Source of the DNA: CAYNJF01 sp964351745
GTDB taxonomy: Bacteria > Pseudomonadota > Gammaproteobacteria > Berkiellales > Berkiellaceae
NCBI GenBank assembly: GCA_964351745.1
Contig: CAYGPI010000029.1
Coordinates: forward strand, 1 to 26,836
Direction of reading: 5' to 3'
Length of the DNA: 26,836 bases
Below the pieces are notes generated by a model. The model had not been told where the DNA came from and ran no database searches. It saw nothing but the letters and a program-made list of their open reading frames with translations. Made by a program: the position numbers and the translations under genes. Positions 1 through 7,111 of this stretch are shown here, one piece after another. Each line of letters begins with the position of its first letter. The stretch's first letter is position 1.

Positions 1-536
1 TGCTGAGTTTGTTTATGCAGGTAAACTCCAGCATTGATAATGCCTTTGCCTGGTTTTTTCTCTTTAAAGTCAGTGAGTTTATTGTCTTTGTTGGTAATTA
101 AATTCCCAAATCGACCAGCATTCTCTATGTTGGTACCGAGGATGATCCCATCAAGCGTGTCAGAGTTTTTTAACCTATTGATATGAGGTGCTAGTTCAGT
201 TAACAAAAGAGAGTCTCCATTGACGACTAGAAATAAGTCGGCTGGAAATCTTTTTGCTGCATGGAGTGTGGCGCCACCTGTGCCTAAGGGGCGAGGCTCT
301 TCGATGATATCAAAGCAGGTATCGGCATCTTGAGATGCTTGATGACTAACCCAAGCTGATAGTTGGTCGCTAGAATTATTAGCGGAATATACAATTTGTT
401 TAAATCCTTGTCCTTTAATCCATTGGGTTAGCCAAAATAGAAAAGGTTGTGATGCTACGGGGATTAAAGGTGTGGGCAAATCTGGGTAGCTTTCGCTAGA
501 AAGTTGTTTGCCGCCGGCAAGAACAATGGCTGTCAT
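1..536 (-). CDS. Sugar-phosphate nucleotidyltransferase (HddC/RfbF-like), 3' end outside window
   Basis: About 178 N-terminal residues of a Rossmann-type nucleotidyltransferase are visible; the gene runs off the left edge. The start is AVLAGG-like (MTAIVLAGG), followed by DLPTPLIPVASQPFLFWL, then EEPRPLGTGGA near residue 90 and VVNGDSLL near 115. This order is the one seen in HddC/RfbF-type enzymes that join a nucleoside triphosphate to a sugar 1-phosphate. The ATG at 536 is chosen because an AAGGA sits about 7 bases upstream. It is last in the minus-strand run, 104 bases after the aminotransferase; that gap shows only AT-rich sequence. Odd: the usual GxGTRL loop after AGG is replaced by KQLSSESY and the usual LPKP is LPTP, so two catalytic or nucleotide-contact positions differ. 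It could be a divergent active enzyme or a non-catalytic relative. Confidence 0.8.
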   Translation of the reverse strand, partial: MTAIVLAGGKQLSSESYPDLPTPLIPVASQPFLFWLTQWIKGQGFKQIVYSANNSSDQLSAWVSHQASQDADTCFDIIEEPRPLGTGGATLHAAKRFPADLFLVVNGDSLLLTELAPHINRLKNSDTLDGIILGTNIENAGRFGNLITNKDNKLTDFKEKKPGKGIINAGVYLHKQTQ

Positions 537-640
537 GTGGTTTCCTTGTTCATGAATGTCATCTTCTGGCGAAAATACATCCAATGAGGTTAATAAGCAA
601 ATACGAGTTAAATAAAAATTTAGTTAAATAATCAAATCAT

Positions 641-1780
641 TCAAATGATCTGCTTCACGGTTGATATAATGGTGCTTATTTGTTTGTCGCTAAGGTAAGG
701 GTGCATTGGAAGGCTAAGCACTTCTTGTGATAAGGATTCAGTGACCTTTAGACTCTGATCGACACAAGGGAACTGATGATAAGCTGTCTGCATATGCAAA
801 GGATGCTCATAATAAATAGTGCAAGGAATATCTTTGCTTAACAGATGTTGATGTAAATCATGTCTTTGTTTTAGGCTGTCGCAGCGAACGGTATAAAGAC
901 CAAAGGCGTGAGTTAATTGATCTTGTTGTGGTGGTGTTTGAAGTAATCCTGAAAATGCTTGGTTATATTGTTGGGCGATTTGTTGGCGCTTTTCAAGCTC
1001 CTCATCAAAAATACCCAGTTTTTCAATTAAGATAGCTGCTTGAAAAGTGTCTAATCTTGAATTGATACCAACTCTAACGTGATCGTATCGATGCTCTCCC
1101 GTGCCATGTGCGCGTAAAGAGCGAGTGATGTTATCGATGGTTTCGTCATTTGTAAAAATACAACCACCATCACCATATCCGCCTAGTGGTTTTGATGGGA
1201 AAAAGCTTGTTGCCGACATATCGCATAGATTGCCGACCTGCTTTTCATCTAGCCGACCTCCAAAGCTTTGTGCGCAATCTGCTAATAGCCATAGTTGATG
1301 CTCTTGCGCTATGTTGCGCAAGCTAGGGTAATCAGCTGGGAATCCAAATAAATCAACAGCGATGATACCTTTTAAAATAAGCCCTTTTGATTGTGCTTCT
1401 TCAATGGCCCTTAACAATGAATGAGTATCTATGTTGTAGGTTTTTGGACAGACATCAACAAAATAAGGAATAGCGCCAAGGGATGCGACGACTTCAGCTG
1501 TGGCAGCAAAGGTAAAAGAAGGTAAAAAGACGACATCATTAATCTTTAAATCTTTTGCCATCAATATAAGTTTTAAAGCATCGGTACCACTCGCACAGGT
1601 GATGGCATGCTTCGCACCTGTGTATTCACAAAGCATTTGTTCAAGCAGGGTTACTTCGGGCCCTAAAATATACTGGCCATGATCCATGACCTGCTTAAAT
1701 GCCGCATCGATCTTTGTTTGTATTTTTAGTCTTTGTGATTGAAGATCAATAAAATGTATAGGATTTTCTTGCTTTGGCAT
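641..1780 (-). CDS. wbpE: DegT/DnrJ/EryC1 PLP aminotransferase, WbpE/WlbC type
   Basis: A 379-residue PLP-dependent sugar aminotransferase of full family length. The N-terminus IDLQSQRLKI...GQYILGPEV and the CASGTDALKL motif (63-72) are typical of WbpE/WlbC. The PLP-ring aspartate is D168 in ADCAQSFGG, and the Schiff-base lysine is K197 in SFFPSKPLGGYGDGG. In the known pathway WbpE aminates the 3-keto group of UDP-2-acetamido-3-keto-glucuronic acid using glutamate. It lies 24 bases downstream of a fused WbpB/WbpD protein, which supplies the reactions just before and after it; this context is the main reason for choosing WbpE over other DegT enzymes. Start ATG at 1780; only a weak purine-rich site (AGAAGAAA) precedes it. 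Cytoplasmic. Confidence 0.88.
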   Translation of the reverse strand: MPKQENPIHFIDLQSQRLKIQTKIDAAFKQVMDHGQYILGPEVTLLEQMLCEYTGAKHAITCASGTDALKLILMAKDLKINDVVFLPSFTFAATAEVVASLGAIPYFVDVCPKTYNIDTHSLLRAIEEAQSKGLILKGIIAVDLFGFPADYPSLRNIAQEHQLWLLADCAQSFGGRLDEKQVGNLCDMSATSFFPSKPLGGYGDGGCIFTNDETIDNITRSLRAHGTGEHRYDHVRVGINSRLDTFQAAILIEKLGIFDEELEKRQQIAQQYNQAFSGLLQTPPQQDQLTHAFGLYTVRCDSLKQRHDLHQHLLSKDIPCTIYYEHPLHMQTAYHQFPCVDQSLKVTESLSQEVLSLPMHPYLSDKQISTIISTVKQII

Positions 1781-1804
1781 AAACTAACAATTTCTTCTAT
1801 GTGG

Positions 1805-3385
1805 CTAGACTAGACACGCTTCTTCCAAAGTAAGTTTGTTGTCTCTTACTTTATATTGTCTTTTGGAGTGAGAGCAATATAGCACATCATTCAGAGGCTC
1901 TCTATCATGAGACACCCAACCAATTTGTTGAGCTGGTGATCCACTCATGAGCGCATGAGGAAGTACGTCAGTTGTGACGACAGCTCCTGCGGCAAGAAAA
2001 CAGTATTGTCCTAGCGTGACGCCACAAGTAATTTTTGCATTGGCGCCAATGGTGGTGCCCCTTTTTATTAAAGTTGGCGCATGTGATAAGGCCTTCGAAA
2101 AGACAGAATTTGGGCCAATACAGACCTCATCTTCTATCGTGATACCATCATGGATATGGACATTGCTCTGGATCTGGCAATGATGTCCAATGCTGACATT
2201 AGGTCCAATATAGGTATTTTGACCAATGGTACATTGCTCTCCAAGATACGATCCAGAAAGGATATGGCTGTATTGCCACAGTTTACTGGCAGCGCCAATA
2301 TGGCAGCCATCATCAACACGAGCTGTTTCATGAGCCTCAAAAGAGGATTGAGCCGTGGTATTATTTTGCGACGATAATGGATTAAGAAAAATCGTTTTAT
2401 TTAATTGAATAGATTTATCCGCAGCATTTAAAACGGCAAGTACTTTTAAACTTTCATCGCCACCAGTTAAGACTTGTCCATTCTCTAGGATGCAATCAAG
2501 AAAATGCAAAGATTCATCCATTAAAGGCTCAGAATGTGGTATGGCTATGGTTTCGGCTTGGCTTGGTTGTGGTTGCGGTAAGCCATCAACCCAGTCATTA
2601 GGGTATGGATAGAGCGTTAGTTTTGATGCCCAGGGTTGCCCGTCATCAAAAATGGCCATGGCTTTTTCACCGACAACGATAAGCTTTTGCTCTTTGTAGG
2701 GATGCAACCAAGAAACAAAAATTTGGGCTTGTTCCCCTTTAGGGAATGTTAAATGTGTCCACGTGACATCTTTGATGGTGTGCTCAAGATACTTGGCACC
2801 GCAGGCCTTCACGGAGATTGGCATTTCATCAATCAAACTTAGAATCATGGAGACATCATGGGGGGCATAGCTCCACCAAATATCTTCCTCCGTTCTAAAT
2901 TTCCCTAAATTCAACCGATTCGCATAAATATATTGGAGTTGGCCAAGGGTACCATCTAAACGTAGGCTTTTTAACTTATTAAAAGCCGCGTGGTAATGAA
3001 GTAAGTGACCTACCATGAGCGTTTTTCCTACTTGCTTTGCAAGCTCATGGATATCTTGGGCTTCCTGCATGTCTATCGCTAATGGTTTTTCAACAAACAC
3101 GTGAAGATTTGCGTTCAAGCAGGCTGTGGCTATTTGATGATGGGTTGCGACAGGCGTTACTATAATCACGCCGTCAATTTTTTTGTCTTGAATGATTTTC
3201 TCAAATGTATACTGAGGAACTTCAAACTCTTCACTTAGCTTAGCGGATAAACCTAGGTCGAGATCAGAAATAGCGTATAGTGCACCAATTTTCTTTAAGA
3301 CCCTGATATGGTTTTTGCCCCAGTTGCCACACCCGATCACAACAATATTGAGTTGTGAATAATTATTTTGTCGTTTGACTCTCAA
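1805..3385 (-). CDS. wbpB-wbpD: Fused Gfo/Idh/MocA dehydrogenase + left-handed beta-helix N-acetyltransferase (WbpB-WbpD fusion)
   Basis: A 526-residue two-domain protein. Residues about 13-325 are a Gfo/Idh/MocA oxidoreductase: NAD-binding VVIGCGNWGKNH at 15-26, FVEKPLA near 97, and VGHLLHYH. Residues about 350-526 are a hexapeptide-repeat acetyltransferase (repeats such as IGQNTYIGPN and IGHHCQIQSN, then IKRGTTIGANAKITCGVTLG). These correspond to WbpB/WlbA (oxidation at C3 of UDP-GlcNAcA) and WbpD/WlbB (acetylation of the 3-amine), which are separate genes in Pseudomonas and Bordetella as I know them. With the adjacent aminotransferase, all three middle steps towards UDP-GlcNAc3NAcA are present. 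The start is TTG at 3385: GAGGG lies about 5 bases upstream and no ATG precedes the Rossmann motif. The beta-helix part seems shorter than WlbB between the VFSK and IKRG segments. First gene of the minus-strand unit. Confidence 0.88.
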   Translation of the reverse strand: MRVKRQNNYSQLNIVVIGCGNWGKNHIRVLKKIGALYAISDLDLGLSAKLSEEFEVPQYTFEKIIQDKKIDGVIIVTPVATHHQIATACLNANLHVFVEKPLAIDMQEAQDIHELAKQVGKTLMVGHLLHYHAAFNKLKSLRLDGTLGQLQYIYANRLNLGKFRTEEDIWWSYAPHDVSMILSLIDEMPISVKACGAKYLEHTIKDVTWTHLTFPKGEQAQIFVSWLHPYKEQKLIVVGEKAMAIFDDGQPWASKLTLYPYPNDWVDGLPQPQPSQAETIAIPHSEPLMDESLHFLDCILENGQVLTGGDESLKVLAVLNAADKSIQLNKTIFLNPLSSQNNTTAQSSFEAHETARVDDGCHIGAASKLWQYSHILSGSYLGEQCTIGQNTYIGPNVSIGHHCQIQSNVHIHDGITIEDEVCIGPNSVFSKALSHAPTLIKRGTTIGANAKITCGVTLGQYCFLAAGAVVTTDVLPHALMSGSPAQQIGWVSHDREPLNDVLYCSHSKRQYKVRDNKLTLEEACLV

Positions 3386-3427
3386 ATTTCCCTCAAGAAG
3401 ATACGTGTTATCAATATAGATTTATCG

Positions 3428-3433
3428 ATTATA
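3428..3433 (-). promoter_or_regulatory. Candidate -10 box of the minus-strand unit
   Basis: On the minus strand this is a perfect TATAAT, which would place transcription about 35 bases upstream of the TTG start at 3385. No good -35 hexamer is seen at 16-18 bases (ATGCCC, TATGCC and TGCCCA are there), and there is no TG extension. Supported only by the consensus box and its position in a divergent gap. Confidence 0.4.
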
Positions 3434-3517
3434 AGCGAGAGCGTCCTGCTGGGCATAGTGGAGACGACCGACTAATAGGATTTTTTTTAACTTAATTCTT
3501 CTTGGCAATGTTTTAAG

Positions 3518-3545
3518 TTGTGTTTCTTTAGGTGCTAGGTAAAAT
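3518..3545 (+). promoter_or_regulatory. Candidate promoter of the gmd unit
   Basis: TTGTGT (3518-3523) and TAAAAT (3540-3545) are separated by 16 bases and lie 34 bases before the gmd ATG. TTGGCA at 3502-3507 and TATAAG at 3554-3559 are alternatives. The region must hold a promoter because the flanking genes diverge, but the exact boxes are a weak guess. Confidence 0.25.
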
Positions 3546-3579
3546 GTGGGTGTTATAAGTCTTTGTTGTAAAGGGAACT

Positions 3580-4680
3580 ATGTCACATCTTAATAAAGTT
3601 GCACTCATAACTGGTATCACAGGTCAAGATGGTGCTTACCTAGCAGAATTTCTATTAGGCAAGGGATACATTGTGCATGGTATAAAAAGACGTTCATCTT
3701 CTTTCAATACCGATCGCATCGATCATCTTTATCAAGATCCTCATGAAACAGATAGACGATTTATTTTACATCATGGTGACATGACAGATTCTATGAGCCT
3801 AACAAGGATTATACAAGAAGCTAAGCCAGATGAGATTTATAACTTGGCAGCACAAAGCCATGTGGCTGTATCTTTTGAAGAGCCTGAGTACACGGCTAAT
3901 ACGGATGCAATGGGTGCTTTAAGAGTTTTAGAAGCCATTCGTATTCTCGGGTTTGAGAAAACCACAAAATTCTATCAAGCTTCAACCTCTGAGTTGTACG
4001 GCTTGGTTCAAGAAACACCTCAGAAAGAAACAACGCCTTTTTATCCTCGCTCGCCTTATGCCGTGGCAAAGCTTTATGCTTATTGGATAACCGTCAATTA
4101 TCGCGAAGCGTACGGCATGTTTGCTTGCAATGGTATCCTATTTAATCATGAGTCTCCGATTAGAGGAGAGACTTTCGTGACGAGGAAAATTACCAGGGCC
4201 CTTTCAAGAATCAAACTTGGGATCCAAGATTGTTTATATTTAGGCAACTTAGATGCCAAAAGAGATTGGGGTCATGCTAAAGATTATGTTGAAGCTCAAT
4301 GGCTCATGTTGCAACAAGAGACGCCTGAAGATTTTGTGATAGCCACTGGTGCTCAGTATTCGGTTCGAGAGTTTGTTCAAGCTTGTGCTGATGAATTAGG
4401 TTTCTCTCTGCAATGGCGAGGCTCTGGCGTTGATGAAGAAGCCTTTGACGCAAAGACTGGTACGGTGATTGTGAAAGTGTCTTCAAGGTATTATAGGCCT
4501 AGTGAGGTTGAGAATTTATTGGGGGATGCGAGTAAGGCTAAGCAAAAGTTAAACTGGTCACCTAAAATTTCTTTTAATGCCTTAGTTAAAGAAATGGTGG
4601 AGCATGACTATCACTTAGCTCAAAGAGATATGATTTGTGTAGAGAATGGATTTCCTACTCATGAGAGCGTTAATATCTAA
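3580..4680 (+). CDS. gmd: GDP-mannose 4,6-dehydratase
   Basis: A 366-residue short-chain dehydrogenase/reductase of normal Gmd length. It converts GDP-D-mannose to GDP-4-keto-6-deoxy-D-mannose in the cytoplasm. The NADP-binding TGITGQDG is at 11-18, followed by the Gmd-specific RRSSSFNT at 37-44. The catalytic set is T136 and E138 in ASTSELYG, with Y160 and K164 in SPYAVAK. LFNHESPIRGETFVTRKI is also a Gmd hallmark. The ATG at 3580 follows AAAGGGA at a good distance. It is first in the plus-strand unit, and its TAA shares one base with the ATG of fcl (TAATG), so the two are translationally coupled. The GDP-mannose-supplying genes manB and manC are not in the window. Confidence 0.97.
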   Translation: MSHLNKVALITGITGQDGAYLAEFLLGKGYIVHGIKRRSSSFNTDRIDHLYQDPHETDRRFILHHGDMTDSMSLTRIIQEAKPDEIYNLAAQSHVAVSFEEPEYTANTDAMGALRVLEAIRILGFEKTTKFYQASTSELYGLVQETPQKETTPFYPRSPYAVAKLYAYWITVNYREAYGMFACNGILFNHESPIRGETFVTRKITRALSRIKLGIQDCLYLGNLDAKRDWGHAKDYVEAQWLMLQQETPEDFVIATGAQYSVREFVQACADELGFSLQWRGSGVDEEAFDAKTGTVIVKVSSRYYRPSEVENLLGDASKAKQKLNWSPKISFNALVKEMVEHDYHLAQRDMICVENGFPTHESVNI

Positions 4681-5660
4681 TGAAAAAAGATGCCAAAATT
4701 TATATCGCAGGTCACCGGGGGCTCGTTGGCTCTGCTATGTGCAAGGCTTTGCGCGACCAGGGTTATCACAATTTGATAGTTAGGACACATCAAGAGCTTG
4801 ATTTGACGAATCAAGAAGCCGTCACCACTTTTTTTGAAAAAGAAAAGCCTGAGTATGTGGTTTTAGCGGCAGCTAAGGTGGGTGGTATTTATGCTAACAA
4901 CACTTATCCAGCAGAATTTATTTATCAGAATTTGGCTATTCAAAACAACGTTATTCATCAGGCTTATTTAAATGGTGTAAAAAGACTTATTTTTTTAGGA
5001 TCATCTTGCATTTATCCAAAAGAATGCCCGCAACCGATCAAAGAAGATTATCTTCTCACTGGCCCTTTAGAGCCTACGAATCAGCCTTATGCTTTAGCTA
5101 AAATTGCTGGGATTGAAATGTGCGCCTCATATAATAGGCAATACGGTACTGAATTTTTAGCCGTGATGCCGACTAATCTATATGGTCCTGGCGATAATTA
5201 TCATCCACAAAACTCTCACGTGATACCGGCGCTCATAAAAAAAATTCATGATGCTAAATTGAGCGGGGCACAGACCGTCAATATATGGGGTACAGGAAAT
5301 CCAAGAAGAGAGTTCTTGCATGCCTCTGATTTAGCCGATGCCATTTGTTTTTTATTGAATTTAAATGAAACCACTTACAAAAATATTATCTCTTCGAATA
5401 AGCCTCCACTTGTCAATGTGGGGACTGGGGAAGATTTAACGATTAAAGATCTGGCTAAGCTTATAGCTAAGGTGATTAGTTTTGAAGGGACTTTCATCTT
5501 TGATAGCACGAAACCAGATGGAACACTTAGGAAGGTGATGGATGTTTCGAAGATAAATCTTTTGGGCTGGAAATCAAAGACTTCTTTAAGTGATGGTTTA
5601 GCTGATACTTACAATCTCTTTTCAAAAGAGCAGCAAGCGACAATAGCGCATGTTGTTTAG
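4680..5660 (+). CDS. fcl: GDP-L-fucose synthase (3,5-epimerase/4-reductase)
   Basis: A 326-residue SDR enzyme that epimerises and reduces the Gmd product to GDP-L-fucose with NADPH. The cofactor loop AGHRGLVGS is at 10-18. The catalytic serine lies in FLGSSCIYP (105-113), and Y137 and K141 in PYALAK. GPLEPTNQPYA and MPTNLYGPGDNYHP are typical of Fcl/WcaG. The start overlaps the gmd stop by one base. With gmd this makes a complete GDP-mannose to GDP-fucose pair, so fucose or a fucose derivative is the expected sugar unless another enzyme diverts the 4-keto intermediate; the second aminotransferase downstream is one such candidate. It is followed by a 170-base non-coding gap holding a palindrome. 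Confidence 0.96.
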   Translation: MKKDAKIYIAGHRGLVGSAMCKALRDQGYHNLIVRTHQELDLTNQEAVTTFFEKEKPEYVVLAAAKVGGIYANNTYPAEFIYQNLAIQNNVIHQAYLNGVKRLIFLGSSCIYPKECPQPIKEDYLLTGPLEPTNQPYALAKIAGIEMCASYNRQYGTEFLAVMPTNLYGPGDNYHPQNSHVIPALIKKIHDAKLSGAQTVNIWGTGNPRREFLHASDLADAICFLLNLNETTYKNIISSNKPPLVNVGTGEDLTIKDLAKLIAKVISFEGTFIFDSTKPDGTLRKVMDVSKINLLGWKSKTSLSDGLADTYNLFSKEQQATIAHVV

Positions 5661-5692
5661 AGTCTATGCAACTACTTGTGCACTTTTCTATT

Positions 5693-5731
5693 GCCTACTT
5701 TCCGCGGCTTGTCCGCGGAATCCAGGTAGGC
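5693..5731. repeat. Nested GC-rich palindrome (REP-like element)
   Basis: The inner perfect inverted repeat is TTCCGCGG (5700-5707), loop CTTGT, then CCGCGGAA (5713-5720). The outer arms are GCCTAC (5693-5698) and GTAGGC (5726-5731). It stands out by its GC content in the 170-base gap between fcl and the next aminotransferase. No T-run follows either side, so it is not a classic intrinsic terminator. The shape (ends like GGAATCCAGG) resembles small dispersed palindromic repeats of many proteobacteria; that it is dispersed in this genome is inference. The rest of the gap (5732-5830) is AT-rich and shows nothing clear. Confidence 0.6.
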
Positions 5732-5830
5732 CATCTGCGGGCTAAAGAGTAGAGAGTGAGTAATTGCAAACCTATTGCATTGATGAAATGATTTAATGAT
5801 TCTTTCTTAATACAGATCTTCAGGATAGAA

Positions 5831-7111
5831 ATGATGAGTGATTTAGCAGTGTTTGGTGGGAATAAATCTGTCAAGCAGAAGCTCTTACCGTTTAACGCGA
5901 TTGGCAAAGAAGAATGGGATGCTTGTCATAAGGTACTAGACCAAGGTCTTTTGTCAGGCTTTCATGGCAGTCCAAGAAGTACGTTTTTTGGCGGGACGCA
6001 AGTCTGTCGATTTGAAGGTTTATGGCAAGACCGCTTTGGCGTTAAGCATGCTATATCGGTAAACTCAGCAACGTCAGCTTTAATTGCAGCGATGGGCGCT
6101 ATAGGTATCTCTCCTGGCGATGAGGTCATCGTGCCACCATATACAATGTCTGCAACTGCCATGGCGCCACTTTTTTATGGTGGAATCCCTGTATTTGTGG
6201 ATATTGAGCCACAAACATACTGCATAGACGTTGCTCTAGTTAGACAAGCCATAACCTCTCGGACAAAAGCTATCATTGCTGTTAATCTATTTGGTCATCC
6301 TGCCGAGCTAAAAGCACTTAAAAGACTAGCCATAGAGCATGATATCTTTTTAATTGAAGATAACGCTCAAGCTATTTTAGCAACAGAGGATCAACAATTA
6401 ACAGGGACGATTGGGCATATTGGTATTTTTAGCTTAAATATTCATAAGCATATTCAAACTGGTGAGGGTGGCATGTTGGTCACGAACGATGACGATCTAG
6501 CTTTAAGACTGAAGCTAATCCGTAATCATGGTGAAAATGTCATTGATTGGCTTGAAATAGAAAACATCACAAATCTTATTGGGTATAATTTTCGATTGCC
6601 TGAAATGGCAGCTGCCATGGGATGTGCACAATTAGAAAAACTTGATGATTTAGTTGAAAGATGTCAATCGATTGGCAGGGGCCTGTGTGAAGGACTTCAA
6701 GGGTTGCCTCATTTAACTGTGCCACAGACTCGCGCTGACTGCTCTCATAGTTATTTTATGTGGACAGCTGCTTTGGATGATATCGCTCAGAATCATCGGG
6801 CATGGATTGTCGATGCGCTTGTTGCTGAAGGTATTCCTGTCAGTGCTGGGTATGTATGTCCTTTGTATAGACTTCCTGTGTTTAAAAAGAAAATTGCTAT
6901 AGGTCACTCAGGTTACCCCTTTAATTTATCAAAGGTTTCCTATGAGCCGAGTCAATTTCCTGTAGTTGAAAAGTGTCACTACCAATCTGTGATTCAAATT
7001 CAGCCCGTCGCTTGGCAGTTAGAATCATCCCAGTTACGTCAAGTTAACGATGGATTTCAAAAGGTCTTTGAGCATGTCTCTGAGTTGAAGGAGCAAGCGG
7101 TAGTATGTTGA
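5831..7111 (+). CDS. DegT/DnrJ/EryC1 (StrS-type) PLP sugar aminotransferase
   Basis: A 426-residue PLP-dependent aminotransferase, longer than the WbpE-like one in this window and clearly a different subgroup. VNSATSALIAAM is at 78-89; the PLP aspartate is D177 in IEDNAQA; the Schiff-base lysine is K206 in SLNIHKHIQTGEGGM. Such enzymes move an amino group onto a keto-sugar nucleotide. The gene follows gmd-fcl, so a GDP-4-keto-6-deoxy sugar (perosamine-like product) is one possible substrate, but motifs alone do not show this. The C-terminal half (GYVCPLYRLPVF) has the substrate-loop character of StrS enzymes. ATGs at 5831 and 5834 both follow AGGA; the second has the better spacing. The end overlaps the next gene by 7 bases. 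Confidence 0.88.
   Translation: MMSDLAVFGGNKSVKQKLLPFNAIGKEEWDACHKVLDQGLLSGFHGSPRSTFFGGTQVCRFEGLWQDRFGVKHAISVNSATSALIAAMGAIGISPGDEVIVPPYTMSATAMAPLFYGGIPVFVDIEPQTYCIDVALVRQAITSRTKAIIAVNLFGHPAELKALKRLAIEHDIFLIEDNAQAILATEDQQLTGTIGHIGIFSLNIHKHIQTGEGGMLVTNDDDLALRLKLIRNHGENVIDWLEIENITNLIGYNFRLPEMAAAMGCAQLEKLDDLVERCQSIGRGLCEGLQGLPHLTVPQTRADCSHSYFMWTAALDDIAQNHRAWIVDALVAEGIPVSAGYVCPLYRLPVFKKKIAIGHSGYPFNLSKVSYEPSQFPVVEKCHYQSVIQIQPVAWQLESSQLRQVNDGFQKVFEHVSELKEQAVVC

Noticed and set aside
630..645. Short inverted repeat (ATCATT/AATGAT) at the stop of the WbpE-like gene, as a terminator
   Set aside because: The stem is 6 AT-rich pairs with a 2-base loop and no clean T-run follows; too weak, and the next minus-strand gene seems to belong to the same unit.
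3475..3490. Run of eight or more T at 3482 in the divergent gap, as an intrinsic terminator
   Set aside because: No stable GC hairpin directly precedes it and no gene reads into it; both neighbours read outwards.
7096..7107. Partial match to the ops (RfaH) element core GGCGGTAG at the end of the second aminotransferase
   Set aside because: It matches about 9 of 12 positions but lies inside coding sequence in mid-operon, not in a 5' leader, and the codons it covers (A, V, V, C) explain it.
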